A stretch of DNA of 24,701 nucleotides from a virus. Under the pieces are notes generated by a model, which searched no databases, was not told the origin of the DNA, and worked only from the letters and a program-made list of their open reading frames with translations. Made by a program: the position numbers and the translations under genes. The stretch is taken from positions 1 to 24,701 of IMG/VR virus record IMGVR_UViG_3300027782_000348; one strand, written 5' to 3'. Position 1 is the stretch's first letter, and each line of letters begins with the position of its first letter. Below, piece after piece: positions 11,803 through 20,571 of this stretch.

Positions 11803-13619
11803 ATCAATCAAATGTGGACCGCGCGAGAGCGTGGTTGAGGAACACCCCTGGAGCCGTCACCGGGCAGAACGGTCATGGAGCGACCTTCGCCGTCGCCACA
11901 TCGCTGGTGCATGGCTTTGAGCTATCGCATGGAGACGCGGAAGCGTTGTTCAACGAGTACAACTCGAAATGCGTGCCACCGTGGAAACCGCACGAACTGG
12001 CCCACAAGCTGGTCGAAGCGTCGAAGGTGGCACACGATAAGCCGAGAGGATGGCTCTTGTCCGCGCAGAGCGGCACGCCTGTATCGACCACCGGCAAGTT
12101 CATCGTCAAGAAGCCGACCCAGCCGGTTCCGGTTCCTGCAACGCGATTCTCCATCGCTGACTTCCTCAAGGCGTGCTTTGAACCGGATGAAGTGGTCTGC
12201 ATCTGCAACGACATCATCTGCGACGAGGCTGGCAACGGAAGGCCGGGGTCGAAGGGTACGTTCCTGACCCGCGACAACTGGATATCCAAGCACTTCACGG
12301 ATCCCATCAGCTCGATGTGGACGAGCCAAGAGAGCCGTGGCTCCTATGTCCGGGTCAATCCGTGCAGCGACGAGAGCGGATCCGATTCTGGCGTCTCAGC
12401 GTATCGCCATGTCCTCGTTGAGATGGACGAGAAGTCCAAGGACGAACAATGGACCGTCCTCAGTGAATCCAAGTTGCCGATGTCCGTGGTCATTGATTCA
12501 GGCGGCAAGAGCCTGCATGGATGGGTCAGGGTCGATGCAGCGGACAAAGCGGAATGGACAGAGCGCAGAGACATCGTTTATCGACACCTCGAAGCCATTG
12601 GTATCGACCCAAAGAACAAGAACGCGAGTCGGTTCTCTCGTCTTGCCGGCGCGATGCGTGATGGCAAGGAGCAGAAGTTGCTGGCCATCAATGTCGGGTC
12701 GATCACTTGGGAAGCGTTCACCGACTATCTGGAGTCTCAGGACATGCCCCAGGAGTTCACGCTTCAGAGCATCCTCGATTACGACCCGGAGAACGACCCT
12801 GACAATCTCATAGGAGATCGATGGCTTAGGCGTGGTTCATCGCTCCTGTTCGTCGGACAGAGCGGTTGCGGCAAAAGCTCGATGGTGTTCTACCAAGGAC
12901 TGAAGTGGGCCATTGGTTCGGATTGGTTCGGCGTGCAACCTGTGCGGCGGTTGAAGGTCGCATTCGTGCAGGCTGAGAACGACATCGCGGACCAGCATGA
13001 CAGCCTCAAGGGAGCGGCTCAGTCTGTGTTTGGTACCCAGAACTGGGTCGATGGATTGAAGAGCGCCGACATGCTGTTCTTTCGCGAGACGGTACGTACC
13101 GGCGCAGACTTCGCCACAATGCTCCGTAGGATGATCAGGAAGACCAAGGTGGACATCGTGTACGTCGATCCGTTGTTGTCGTACATAGGCGGGAATCCTG
13201 CGGACATCGAGGTATGCGCGAACTTCACCCGCCATCTGCTTCAGCCGATCATGATCGAGACTGGAGTCATCATCGTCCTGGTGCATCACTTCCCCAAGCC
13301 AAAGGGCAAGGACGAGAAACCCGAGAGCGTGGCAGACATGGCCTACTCTGGCTTTGGTTCATCCGACCTGACCAACTGGGCGAGAGAGGTCATCGTGATG
13401 AAAGAGATCGGGTTCAATCATCCTCGGCGATTTGTTCTTGGGATGGCGAAGAGGTCTGAGCGATCCGGGATGAAGGACAAAGAAGGGAACAAGTGCGGAT
13501 CGATCATCATCCAGCGAGGAGTTGGAACCGTGTCCTGGGACTACGCTCCACCCGAGGTCTTCAAGGTGGATAAAGCTGCTGGCAAGAAACCTTGGAAAGG
13601 AAAGTTCAATAAATACTAA
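11799..13619 (+). CDS. Primase-helicase: AEP-like primase fused to RecA-type ATPase
   Basis: This 606-aa protein begins at ATG 11799 (ATGA overlap). The longer open frame upstream is the out-of-frame shadow of the previous gene. Residues 7-75 resemble the small helical domain found with plasmid/phage primases (RARAWLRN..., CVPPWKPHELAHKL). Residues 204-300 carry HVLVEMDE (acidic pair), VVIDSGGKSLHGWVRV (231-246) and a SRFSRLAGAMR segment, matching archaeo-eukaryotic-type primases. Residues 348-500 are an AAA_25/RepA-like ATPase: GQSGCGKS Walker A (353-360), DIVYVDP Walker B (452-458), and LVHHFPKPKGK. It likely primes and unwinds phage DNA; no separate polymerase gene is in the window. Confidence 0.85.
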   Translation: MNQSNVDRARAWLRNTPGAVTGQNGHGATFAVATSLVHGFELSHGDAEALFNEYNSKCVPPWKPHELAHKLVEASKVAHDKPRGWLLSAQSGTPVSTTGKFIVKKPTQPVPVPATRFSIADFLKACFEPDEVVCICNDIICDEAGNGRPGSKGTFLTRDNWISKHFTDPISSMWTSQESRGSYVRVNPCSDESGSDSGVSAYRHVLVEMDEKSKDEQWTVLSESKLPMSVVIDSGGKSLHGWVRVDAADKAEWTERRDIVYRHLEAIGIDPKNKNASRFSRLAGAMRDGKEQKLLAINVGSITWEAFTDYLESQDMPQEFTLQSILDYDPENDPDNLIGDRWLRRGSSLLFVGQSGCGKSSMVFYQGLKWAIGSDWFGVQPVRRLKVAFVQAENDIADQHDSLKGAAQSVFGTQNWVDGLKSADMLFFRETVRTGADFATMLRRMIRKTKVDIVYVDPLLSYIGGNPADIEVCANFTRHLLQPIMIETGVIIVLVHHFPKPKGKDEKPESVADMAYSGFGSSDLTNWAREVIVMKEIGFNHPRRFVLGMAKRSERSGMKDKEGNKCGSIIIQRGVGTVSWDYAPPEVFKVDKAAGKKPWKGKFNKY

Positions 13620-13620
13620 T

Positions 13621-14394
13621 ATGCGTGTCCTGGTCGCATGTGAATATAGCGGAACGGTTCGTGATGCCTTCCGAAAACTTGGCTGGTATGCGATGTCCTG
13701 CGACCTCCTTCCAACTGACGTGCCTGGAGAACATCATCAGGGTGACGTTCGAGAACTGATGGCGCAACCGTGGGACATCATTATCGCGTTCCCGCCATGC
13801 ACCTATCTGTGTTCATCGGGGATGCACTGGACCACCAGAGGTCTGCGCGACCCGAAGCTGACTGAAGACGCATTGGACTTTGTGCGATACCTTCTTGGTG
13901 CTGACTGCAAACACATCGCAATCGAAAACCCTGTCGGAGCAATCTCAACACGAATCCGCAAACCTGACCAGATCATACATCCGTGGCAGTTCGGACACCC
14001 TGAATCCAAGACAACTTGCTTATGGATCAAAAATCTACCGTTACTAGTTCCGACAAACGTGCTGCAAAAACCAGCAAGCGGGAGATGGGAAAACCAAACA
14101 CCAAACGGGCAAAACAAACTTGGTCCATCAAAAGACAGATGGAAACTCCGGTCGGCCACGTATCAGGGGATAGCGGACGCGATGGCCAATCAGTGGAGCG
14201 AGTTCGTATTGTCTTCGCCTCCGACTGCAAACCATGCCCCGATTGCGGAGAACCTTTTTGCGTGGTCTGCCAGCAACACTACGCCGATTGCGAATGTCCA
14301 GGGCCAAGCAATGCCGAGGATGACGGGTGGGAACTCGTCGAAGAAAATGGCGTGCTCTACGGAATACGTCCTGTCACAACTTAAGCGTAGCTAG
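13621..14394 (+). CDS. Second phage cytosine methyltransferase-like protein
   Basis: The ATG at 13621 lies just after the primase stop. MRVLVACEYSGTVRDAF (1-17) is the AdoMet loop. PPC at 58-60 (FPPCTYLCSSGMHW) and ENP at 102-104 match C5-methyltransferase motifs IV and VI. The HPWQFGHPESKTTCLW segment and a final RSATYQGIADAMANQW complete a phage family that I know as short cytosine methyltransferases. Family similarity ends near residue 196 (base about 14209). The remaining 61 residues look non-native, because another frame there encodes a zinc-binding motif. It belongs to a different subfamily from the 2272 methyltransferase. Confidence 0.8.
   Translation: MRVLVACEYSGTVRDAFRKLGWYAMSCDLLPTDVPGEHHQGDVRELMAQPWDIIIAFPPCTYLCSSGMHWTTRGLRDPKLTEDALDFVRYLLGADCKHIAIENPVGAISTRIRKPDQIIHPWQFGHPESKTTCLWIKNLPLLVPTNVLQKPASGRWENQTPNGQNKLGPSKDRWKLRSATYQGIADAMANQWSEFVLSSPPTANHAPIAENLFAWSASNTTPIANVQGQAMPRMTGGNSSKKMACSTEYVLSQLKRS
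14193..14384 (+). CDS. Cys-rich zinc-binding phage protein overlapping the methyltransferase 3' end
   Basis: The -1 frame relative to the methyltransferase encodes CKPCPDCGEPFCVVCQQHYA then DCECPGP, about seven Cys and one His in close pairs, followed by acidic DDGWELVEENGVLYG. I recall this motif from small phage proteins, so this frame is probably the real one for 14226-14384. The start is uncertain: GTG 14193, ATG 14139 and ATG 14016 are all in frame, and none has a ribosome-binding site. I use 14193, which overlaps the methyltransferase homology least. It may instead be the displaced C-terminus of the methyltransferase. Confidence 0.55.
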   Translation: MERVRIVFASDCKPCPDCGEPFCVVCQQHYADCECPGPSNAEDDGWELVEENGVLYGIRPVTT

Positions 14395-14575
14395 ACTTCT
14401 TTTCTCTAATCGCTCGTCGGCGACCTTTAGCGGCAAGCGATTGGAACTTTTCCTTGCCGAGTTTTTTGCGACCGATTGATGCCGCGAGAGCAGCAGGGTC
14501 TTTGACACCTTTCTTCTCAAGAGAGCCGATAAGTTTCTCGTAACGGCCTCCACCACCAAGTTTCATTTTATCCAT
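14381..14575 (-). CDS. Small basic phage protein (64 aa)
   Basis: This is the last gene of the minus-strand virion operon, ending tail to tail with the plus-strand genes and overlapping them by a few bases. I start at ATG 14575, four bases after the previous stop. A start at 14623 would overlap that gene by 44 bases. The product begins MDKMKLGGGGRYEKLIGSLE and continues DPAALAASIGRKKLG, AAKGRRR. Phage proteins with 'K-L-G-x-G-x-R' and 'DPxALAAxIGRKKxG' are familiar near virion genes; their function is unknown. The basic charge suggests nucleic-acid contact. Confidence 0.7.
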   Translation of the reverse strand: MDKMKLGGGGRYEKLIGSLEKKGVKDPAALAASIGRKKLGKEKFQSLAAKGRRRAIREKKSSYA

Positions 14576-14579
14576 AAAA

Positions 14580-14846
14580 TTACCAGGCTTTGCAACTCCA
14601 GTGACGAGGAGTTGTTTTATCATTCGCAGTATCGCAGTTGTGTCTCGCTCGGAAATTCTTTCTACGACCGGGATTGTTCTTTTTGATGGTCATATCCGGG
14701 TCACCGAACCTTACCTTAACAACATTTCCATTGTCGTTCTTCACGTACACGGCGCTCTTCTTGCGCTCGCCAGGAGTGTAGAACGGTTTGTTGAGCGACA
14801 CCTTCTTTCCTTGATAGGTGTTACCTTTTTTTGAGAGAGAGGTCAT
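14580..14846 (-). CDS. Conserved small basic virion-region protein (88 aa)
   Basis: The product reads LSKKGNTYQGKKVSLNKPF, KKSAVYVKNDNGNVVKVRFG, then RRKNFRARHNCDTANDK and a C-terminal HWSCKAW. I recall this 'R-x-x-F-x-x-RHxCD...WSCKxW' arrangement from phage proteins in late regions (DUF6321-like), but cannot check it. The paired Cys/His could bind metal. The start ATG overlaps the previous gene's stop as ATGA, and the 3' neighbour begins four bases later, so it is firmly within the virion operon. Confidence 0.75.
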   Translation of the reverse strand: MTSLSKKGNTYQGKKVSLNKPFYTPGERKKSAVYVKNDNGNVVKVRFGDPDMTIKKNNPGRRKNFRARHNCDTANDKTTPRHWSCKAW

Positions 14847-14995
14847 GGCTTGATTTTTGGAAATCCTTTGTCTGAATAGACCGAGATTTTCTTTTTCATC
14901 CTGTTGCGACGAGAAATGAGCGACTGCTTCATCTTACGATTAGGATCAAGCGATTGCACCGGAGCAACGAACGGGTCAGCAACGAAGTCGCTCAT
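14843..14995 (-). CDS. Small basic protein (50 aa)
   Basis: On the minus strand ATG at 14995 overlaps the stop of the 957-aa gene (ATGA), and TGA at 14845-14843 overlaps the next ATG. The product (MSDFVADPFVAPVQSLDPNR...) ends in a Lys/Arg-rich half (ISRRNRMKKKISVYSDKGF). Coupling on both sides supports a real gene. No family is recognised. It is one of three consecutive small basic proteins following the ejection-protein candidates. Confidence 0.6.
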   Translation of the reverse strand: MSDFVADPFVAPVQSLDPNRKMKQSLISRRNRMKKKISVYSDKGFPKIKP

Positions 14996-17865
14996 TTGGT
15001 TGGCCTCCTATTTGCGTCAATGTTCATGGTATAGATTTCGTCCGCTTCTGGAGAATCAGGACCAAACCTATCAACCATATAGTTTGAAAACCCGCTGATC
15101 ATGTTTTTTGCAGTTGTTGGATCAATGCGATTGATTGGAGTGATTGCCAGTTTTCTAAGTTCAGGAGTTGTAAGAATATAAGAAGCAATCGCGTATTTGA
15201 TTTTCTGGCTTCGACCAGCAATGGAGGCCAATTCATTTGCTGCTCCAATTGTTCCGATTCCAGTCATTCCGCGCGTTGCAGCACCGGCAACGGCTCCAGC
15301 ACCGCGAGCAACAACGTCAATCAATGGAGAATTCGGAGAGAGATCCCCACCGGCCTTTTCAATCGCATAAAGGTTTCTTAGAGTTGATTCTAATGTATTC
15401 AATTTGTCTGGACCAAGCACAGCCTCAGAAATCCCGCGCATGCTTCCAGCTTTTCCAATAGGCGATTCTGGAAGTATTTCCTTCAATAGATTATTTGCGC
15501 TGATTCTACCTTGTCCGGTAAAGCGTGAAAGGAGGTCATTGACAAAATTAAACTGCAAATCATTGATGAGCTTTGGATTGTTTGTTGCAATGATATGCAT
15601 CGCCTTTTCAGTCTGAGCAGGACTGAATGTTTTGCCGTCCATTATCGACCTCATGAACGTGGATGGATTCTGCTCTATGATTGCAGAAAGACCGTCTCCA
15701 TCCATTTTCTGCAAAGCTCCGATAACAGTTCCATTGTATTGATTTTGAAGTTTCTGAGACTTGGCAAAAGCATCTACAATTTTATCAGTCACATCTTTTG
15801 ATGGGTTTGCTCCAAGTGCATCGAACAGAAGCGCCGGGTCATCAACAGATAGATTTGAGATGATTTTTTTAGGATCAAGTTTTGACAGTGCGTTTTGCTT
15901 TTTTGCAATACCTACGATGTTGTTATAATTCGGAAAAAACTCAGCACGGATTTCCGGTGCAAGAGAGTCGATTCCATTCAGCAATTGGCCGGCGGACATT
16001 TCACCAGAAATAGAATTTCTTGCCGCATGCCCAATCTCGTTGAACAGATATTCGGATGCGGCATCAGTGATTGCTTTTGCCCTTGCAGGAGGAACAGATT
16101 TTTTCAGTTCAGCCAAGAACGAAGGACCATCAGCAGAGCGAAGTTTTGAGGCAAGAGACGCAGGACCAATTCCACCTTCAGGTCCAAAATCTTGAAGGAT
16201 TTTGTCCATCATTGGATTATCGAATGTTGCGTACTTCTGCTTGGTCAACGCATTCGCCTGTTGCAGGTCGGTCTTCAGAGTGCTTCCAGGAAGCGAAGCT
16301 ATTCCGGCTTCAATGTCTTGAGATACAGCTTTGTAAAGCTGCTTCTTTTGATAGTCGCTTACCCCTGGAAAGATTGTGTCATTTCCGATTGAACCACCAA
16401 CCTGGGTGCGAAAATTACGCATTCCCTCAAGGGTTTGATTTTCAGAAAACTTTGGAATCGATCCGCTAAACCTTCCGGTTCCAACAGGGAACATTGGGGT
16501 TACCGCCTTGGTTGATGCTGTTTCAACTTTAGGAATCAACCTTCCAAACGCATCAAGAATGTTTGAAAATTGCTCCGGCTTTTCAATGTCCTGTTGAACC
16601 GTTTGTATTCCAAGGTCTTCACTCCACTTTTTTGTATTTCCAGTAGGAATATCAACTGTCGTATAATCTGGATTTGATGTTACCTTTTGAAACGCCTTTG
16701 TCTCTTCTGCTTTCAAGTCAGAAAACGTGCCTTGAATTTCAGATCTAACTTTAGCACCAAAACTAGTTGGAGTTGCTGAAGTTCCGGGAACCAATGCAAG
16801 AGCATCGTTTTGAACCTGCTTGAAGGCTGATTCAATTGCTGGATGCAATTCCTTTGAAGCGGCTTCGATAGCATCTCTTGATGGCTTAGACAAATCTCCA
16901 ATCTGCTGACGAAGGGTAGCAATGGTGTGCTTTGCAAGATCGTCCGCAGTGACTCCTGTATTTTTAAGTTGAGTAGCAGAAAATGCAATTTGCCTTTTAA
17001 GTGCATCTTTTGCTTCTGAAGACAGTTCCAGTCCAGACTGAATGTTTTTGATTTCGTTGGCCAATTGAGGGGTTCCAATTGCCTCGCCAACACCAACGGG
17101 AACTTCTATTCCGGTTGTATCTTGAATAATTTGACGCGCAGACGATGCATCAAGCTGTGACACTGAAGCATTTCCAAATGGACGAAACGCGGTTGTCGCT
17201 GCTTTTTTGGGGCTAAAGCTAAGAACATTTTTTGCTACCTGGTATGCGGTTGGAAGATATCGTTCAGCCAATGATGCAGTTCCACCAAGCAAACCTCCAA
17301 GTCCGGTAGATGCAGTAATTCTTCCAATAGGACCAAGCTCGCCTTCTTTTGCAGGCTGAAACCCTGATAATGCTTCTTCTGTTGCTTGCTGCGCCGCGCC
17401 GGAAACGCTTCCTCTTGCAGCGGTAGCTAGTATTTTTGGAACAGTCTTTCCAGCCAAAGCGGTTAGAGCAAGTTCAGCTGGAAGAAGCTCTGGTGCTGCA
17501 ACTCCTGCACCTAACGAAGCAATTTTTCCAAGAGCTTTAGCTGCGTCTCCGTAGTTAGGAAACAGTGTTGTATCTCGAACATCTTCTGCGGTTGTTCCGG
17601 GAGGAGCTGAAATTGAACCGGTTTGACGCTGGTAAGAAATCTTTCCTTCTCCTTCGCGCCGGCGCATCTCGCCAACACTGGCCGACTGATTCACCGCACT
17701 CTGCAATTGTTCAGCAGAGCCTGGGTCAGCGACAGGAGTGGATGAAGGCGATTGTTGAGTAATGCTCTTAAAAACCTCCTCAAGTTCCTGCTCCGTCGGA
17801 GGGCTATCTCCGGTCATATCAATTGTTTTTCCAGATGACGGATCAGTTACGCTGTAGGTAGGCAT
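14992..17865 (-). CDS. Large internal virion / DNA-ejection protein candidate (957 aa)
   Basis: The largest gene in the window. The N-terminus (PTYSVTDPSSGKTIDMTGDS, PPTEQELEEVF) matches a short segment that I know from large phage internal proteins. A Gly/Ala-rich hydrophobic region follows at about residues 110-200 (ALGKIASLGAGVAAPELLPA, GLGGLLGGTA), possibly membrane-active. The rest is mainly helical, with many Gln, Lys and Ser. No lytic transglycosylase motif was recognised. Size, position after tail genes and the neighbouring coiled-coil and Gly-rich proteins fit the podoviral set of ejected proteins that carry DNA across the envelope. The region is visibly AT-richer than the replication genes. 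Confidence 0.6.
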   Translation of the reverse strand: MPTYSVTDPSSGKTIDMTGDSPPTEQELEEVFKSITQQSPSSTPVADPGSAEQLQSAVNQSASVGEMRRREGEGKISYQRQTGSISAPPGTTAEDVRDTTLFPNYGDAAKALGKIASLGAGVAAPELLPAELALTALAGKTVPKILATAARGSVSGAAQQATEEALSGFQPAKEGELGPIGRITASTGLGGLLGGTASLAERYLPTAYQVAKNVLSFSPKKAATTAFRPFGNASVSQLDASSARQIIQDTTGIEVPVGVGEAIGTPQLANEIKNIQSGLELSSEAKDALKRQIAFSATQLKNTGVTADDLAKHTIATLRQQIGDLSKPSRDAIEAASKELHPAIESAFKQVQNDALALVPGTSATPTSFGAKVRSEIQGTFSDLKAEETKAFQKVTSNPDYTTVDIPTGNTKKWSEDLGIQTVQQDIEKPEQFSNILDAFGRLIPKVETASTKAVTPMFPVGTGRFSGSIPKFSENQTLEGMRNFRTQVGGSIGNDTIFPGVSDYQKKQLYKAVSQDIEAGIASLPGSTLKTDLQQANALTKQKYATFDNPMMDKILQDFGPEGGIGPASLASKLRSADGPSFLAELKKSVPPARAKAITDAASEYLFNEIGHAARNSISGEMSAGQLLNGIDSLAPEIRAEFFPNYNNIVGIAKKQNALSKLDPKKIISNLSVDDPALLFDALGANPSKDVTDKIVDAFAKSQKLQNQYNGTVIGALQKMDGDGLSAIIEQNPSTFMRSIMDGKTFSPAQTEKAMHIIATNNPKLINDLQFNFVNDLLSRFTGQGRISANNLLKEILPESPIGKAGSMRGISEAVLGPDKLNTLESTLRNLYAIEKAGGDLSPNSPLIDVVARGAGAVAGAATRGMTGIGTIGAANELASIAGRSQKIKYAIASYILTTPELRKLAITPINRIDPTTAKNMISGFSNYMVDRFGPDSPEADEIYTMNIDANRRPTK

Positions 17866-17870
17866 AATAA

Positions 17871-19193
17871 TTATCGAACTTTAACGTCAAACCGACCAAC
17901 TTTAGCACCACCACCAGCAGGCTGGCCCACCGATGGAGTGGCGGGGGTAGCGACGCCTGGATTAGTGTCCTGGACATTCATTTCTCCAATCATTCCCAAT
18001 GGAGATTTCATTCTATCTTTTGCGTTTTGGAACAAACCCTTTAACTCACGAAGACTTTGTTTAACTTGATCCGGACTAGAGGTTACATAGCTTGTCTTTA
18101 TGAGTTCTTCAGCCCTGCGCGCGTCTGCGTCAGTTAATCTTCCCTGTTCAGAAAGAAGACCGCGAGAAACTAGCGGAGTCAAAGATCCGAGTTGCTGACT
18201 TATGCGGATTTGTTGCGGACTTAGCCCTGCACCAGTTTTAGAAAGAAGAGGAATTTTTTGAACAACAGATCTAGCTGCTCCCATTGTGCTGAAAGCTGCA
18301 TCAATGTCGGAATCTGTAATTTTATCTATAAGACCAATCGCTGTATTAGCCGACTTGATTCCATTAAAAATTTGAGTTTGAACCGCTTGAGGAAGAGCTT
18401 TCTTGAACTCAAATTCACCAGAAGTACCAACAATGATGTCCTGACCGTTCTTTGTAGCAACGGATTTGAGAACTTGAAACTTGGCGTCTTTTTGGTCGCT
18501 TGGAGCGTTTTGCCAATCAAAAAGAGCAGCAGTCATTGGCGACTTGGATGCTTTTTTGGCATTCATTGCCTGAATTGCTTGAAGCTCAACTTCAGGAGTC
18601 AATCCAAGTGCCTTAATAGCTTCTTCGCTTCCAAGGCCAGCTACCGATGAAATCTTAGATGCTCTTAAAAGCTGTTCTCTCTCAAGACGCTTCCTTTCAA
18701 TCAACTCATCATCAATGATGTATTCCCCTTCAGGGGTACGTGTCAAAGCGTTGAATTCACGAGCATCGGCATATCGTTCTGTTTCACGTTTATCTCTAAA
18801 AGCAGCAAGTTTTGACTGCTGTTTTATAAGTTCAGCGCGTCTGGAATACTGTTCCAGTCCGCTCATTGCTTTGTTTGCTTCTTGATTGAAAGTCTTGGAC
18901 TTAAATCTAGGAACAACAGGCAATGCTGCTCCAACCTCTCCGCTATTTAAGAAGGTTGAATAATCATTATTAAACTTCTGATAAAGATCAAACTCATTAA
19001 CTTGAGCTTCTTGCTCTTTCATTGCCTCTCCAAGAGCATTCTGCTGAATCTTGTTCTGAAGGTCAGCACTCCTCTGCTGCATAACCTGTTGAGCAGTCTG
19101 CAACTGAAGCTGATCCATCATCCGCTTCTGTGTCTGCGCGCGGTCGTACAACGATGCGCCAAGCTGAAATGCTTCAAGAGTATTGTCGGCCAT
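17871..19193 (-). CDS. Helical internal virion protein candidate (440 aa)
   Basis: The product is Gln- and Ala-rich and mostly helical. Residues 15-60 form a probable coiled coil (RAQTQKRMMDQLQLQTAQQV, LQNKIQQNALGEAMKEQEAQ), followed by further charged helices (DDELIERKRLEREQLLRASK). The C-terminus is Pro/Gly-rich and flexible. It sits five bases before the 957-aa gene in the same operon. It is likely the second member of an ejection-protein set, analogous to the helical internal proteins of T7- or P22-like phages. That role is inferred from context and composition only. Confidence 0.55.
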   Translation of the reverse strand: MADNTLEAFQLGASLYDRAQTQKRMMDQLQLQTAQQVMQQRSADLQNKIQQNALGEAMKEQEAQVNEFDLYQKFNNDYSTFLNSGEVGAALPVVPRFKSKTFNQEANKAMSGLEQYSRRAELIKQQSKLAAFRDKRETERYADAREFNALTRTPEGEYIIDDELIERKRLEREQLLRASKISSVAGLGSEEAIKALGLTPEVELQAIQAMNAKKASKSPMTAALFDWQNAPSDQKDAKFQVLKSVATKNGQDIIVGTSGEFEFKKALPQAVQTQIFNGIKSANTAIGLIDKITDSDIDAAFSTMGAARSVVQKIPLLSKTGAGLSPQQIRISQQLGSLTPLVSRGLLSEQGRLTDADARRAEELIKTSYVTSSPDQVKQSLRELKGLFQNAKDRMKSPLGMIGEMNVQDTNPGVATPATPSVGQPAGGGAKVGRFDVKVR

Positions 19194-19215
19194 AAGAATT
19201 CAATTAGTATTTGTA

Positions 19216-20022
19216 TCAATAATTCCCATAACCAGAGGAACCAGACGGCTGACTGTATAGATTCTGAGATGGGCCGTTCATCATATTGTCAACATTCCCG
19301 TAGTTGTACGGAGCAGATTGTCTTCCTCCACCCAAAGACTGCTGCATCATCGCGCCACCATAAAAACCACCAGCACTTGAAATAGCACTTCCAAATGCAG
19401 ACATCGTTGGATCAGGCATCGCAGCTACCTGTGCAGCTTGCAAATCTCGACCATACTGAGCCTGTTGCTGTTGCTGCATCACACCGACGCGCTGTGCCGG
19501 CGTGATGAACATGCTGCTGGTCGAGAACGGCTGGACCATTCCATACGCACGCTGCTGCTGGATAAAGCTCTGGGCCTGCTGCAATCCTTGGTTCTGGATC
19601 TGCATGCCTGTCAATCCAAGGTCGCGAGCAGTCAACGATCGGCCCATCCCACTCGCACCACCAAAACCACCCGACAAAGCTCGCCCAGCGGTTGACCGTT
19701 GAACCTGTGAAGATATTTCCGGCGAGATTTCGCCTCGCAAAGACGCTCCTATGTTTGATCCTGCCTGTGCAATCAACTGGTCGTAACCAGGGATGGCCCG
19801 CCGAAGCTGTTCCTCAAGAACGCTCTGGTCAGCAGTCGTTGTCTTTCTTGCAAGTTCTGACGCAGAAGACAATGAGCCAAGGTTTTGCTTGATAGCATCT
19901 TTCTGCTCGGCGGCAAAATTGATTGGCTTAAATTCTGGAACATTTGGCTTGCTCCCTTTGCTCAAGAGTCCACCAATAAGGCTGGATCCACCAACGATTG
20001 CCGCTGCTCCTAGGAGTCCCAT
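19216..20022 (-). CDS. Gly/Gln-rich internal virion protein candidate (268 aa)
   Basis: The N-terminus is a Gly-rich hydrophobic segment (MGLLGAAAIVGGSSLIGGLL), as in small ejection proteins that insert in membranes. A helical region follows (LEEQLRRAIPGYDQLIAQAG), then a Gly-rich stretch (SGGFGGASGMGRS), a Gln-rich coiled region (QNQGLQQAQSFIQQQRAYG), and a Gly/Ser/Tyr/Asn-rich tail. This composition and the position upstream of two large helical proteins match the smallest member of podoviral ejection-protein trios. No sequence family is claimed. Confidence 0.6.
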   Translation of the reverse strand: MGLLGAAAIVGGSSLIGGLLSKGSKPNVPEFKPINFAAEQKDAIKQNLGSLSSASELARKTTTADQSVLEEQLRRAIPGYDQLIAQAGSNIGASLRGEISPEISSQVQRSTAGRALSGGFGGASGMGRSLTARDLGLTGMQIQNQGLQQAQSFIQQQRAYGMVQPFSTSSMFITPAQRVGVMQQQQQAQYGRDLQAAQVAAMPDPTMSAFGSAISSAGGFYGGAMMQQSLGGGRQSAPYNYGNVDNMMNGPSQNLYSQPSGSSGYGNY

Positions 20023-20025
20023 AAG

Positions 20026-20571
20026 TTAAAATACCTCCTTCACAAAACGATTGCCGTTCTCTACTGAGAACACTTTTTCAGGTTCGTGGCGCTGGATATT
20101 CATAGTTAACAATCGAGTTGCCTTTTCTTCTGGAAACGGTCGCTCGTCCTTGAAGCAATGAACCCATATCCGACGCAAAGTATCCAACTTAAAAAGTTCA
20201 CCCTCTTCAATCACCATGACATCATTGGAGCATGCCCACTGATCTGCATACTCCCTGATAGACTCAAATGACTGAAGATGAACCTCATAACCAAATCTTT
20301 CGCTGCATTCTTTGGATGAAGATTCGGCGTCTTTTTTTACATACACCTTGATTGAATCATTAACCACGGCTTTGGGCAGATATCCATAGGTAGAACAGTC
20401 GGCCACGTACTTGTGGATGAGCCGATAATCCTCGATTGACTGTTTCCAGTTAGGATCGGTAGCTCCCTGCTCATGGATTCCAAGACAATCGTTCTCCAAC
20501 GAGAAAAGGACCGACATGAATGCCGATCCAAACCTTGGAAGTCCGCAGATCTGGAAAAGTTTACCTTTCAT
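20026..20571 (-). CDS. Sulfotransferase-like P-loop protein (181 aa)
   Basis: I start at ATG 20571, overlapping the previous gene by 11 bases; an upstream in-frame start (20640) would overlap it much further. The N-terminus KLFQICGLPRFGSAFMSVLF (4-23) resembles the PAPS-binding loop of sulfotransferases (PRSGTTxL), here PRFGSAF. The nearby CLGIHE and YRLIHKYVADCS segments fit sulfotransferase-like phage proteins known to me. The usual loop Ser/Thr are partly changed, so activity is uncertain. It lies between the citrate-synthase-like gene and the ejection proteins. A role in modifying host surface or virion glycans is possible but unproven. Confidence 0.5.
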   Translation of the reverse strand: MKGKLFQICGLPRFGSAFMSVLFSLENDCLGIHEQGATDPNWKQSIEDYRLIHKYVADCSTYGYLPKAVVNDSIKVYVKKDAESSSKECSERFGYEVHLQSFESIREYADQWACSNDVMVIEEGELFKLDTLRRIWVHCFKDERPFPEEKATRLLTMNIQRHEPEKVFSVENGNRFVKEVF

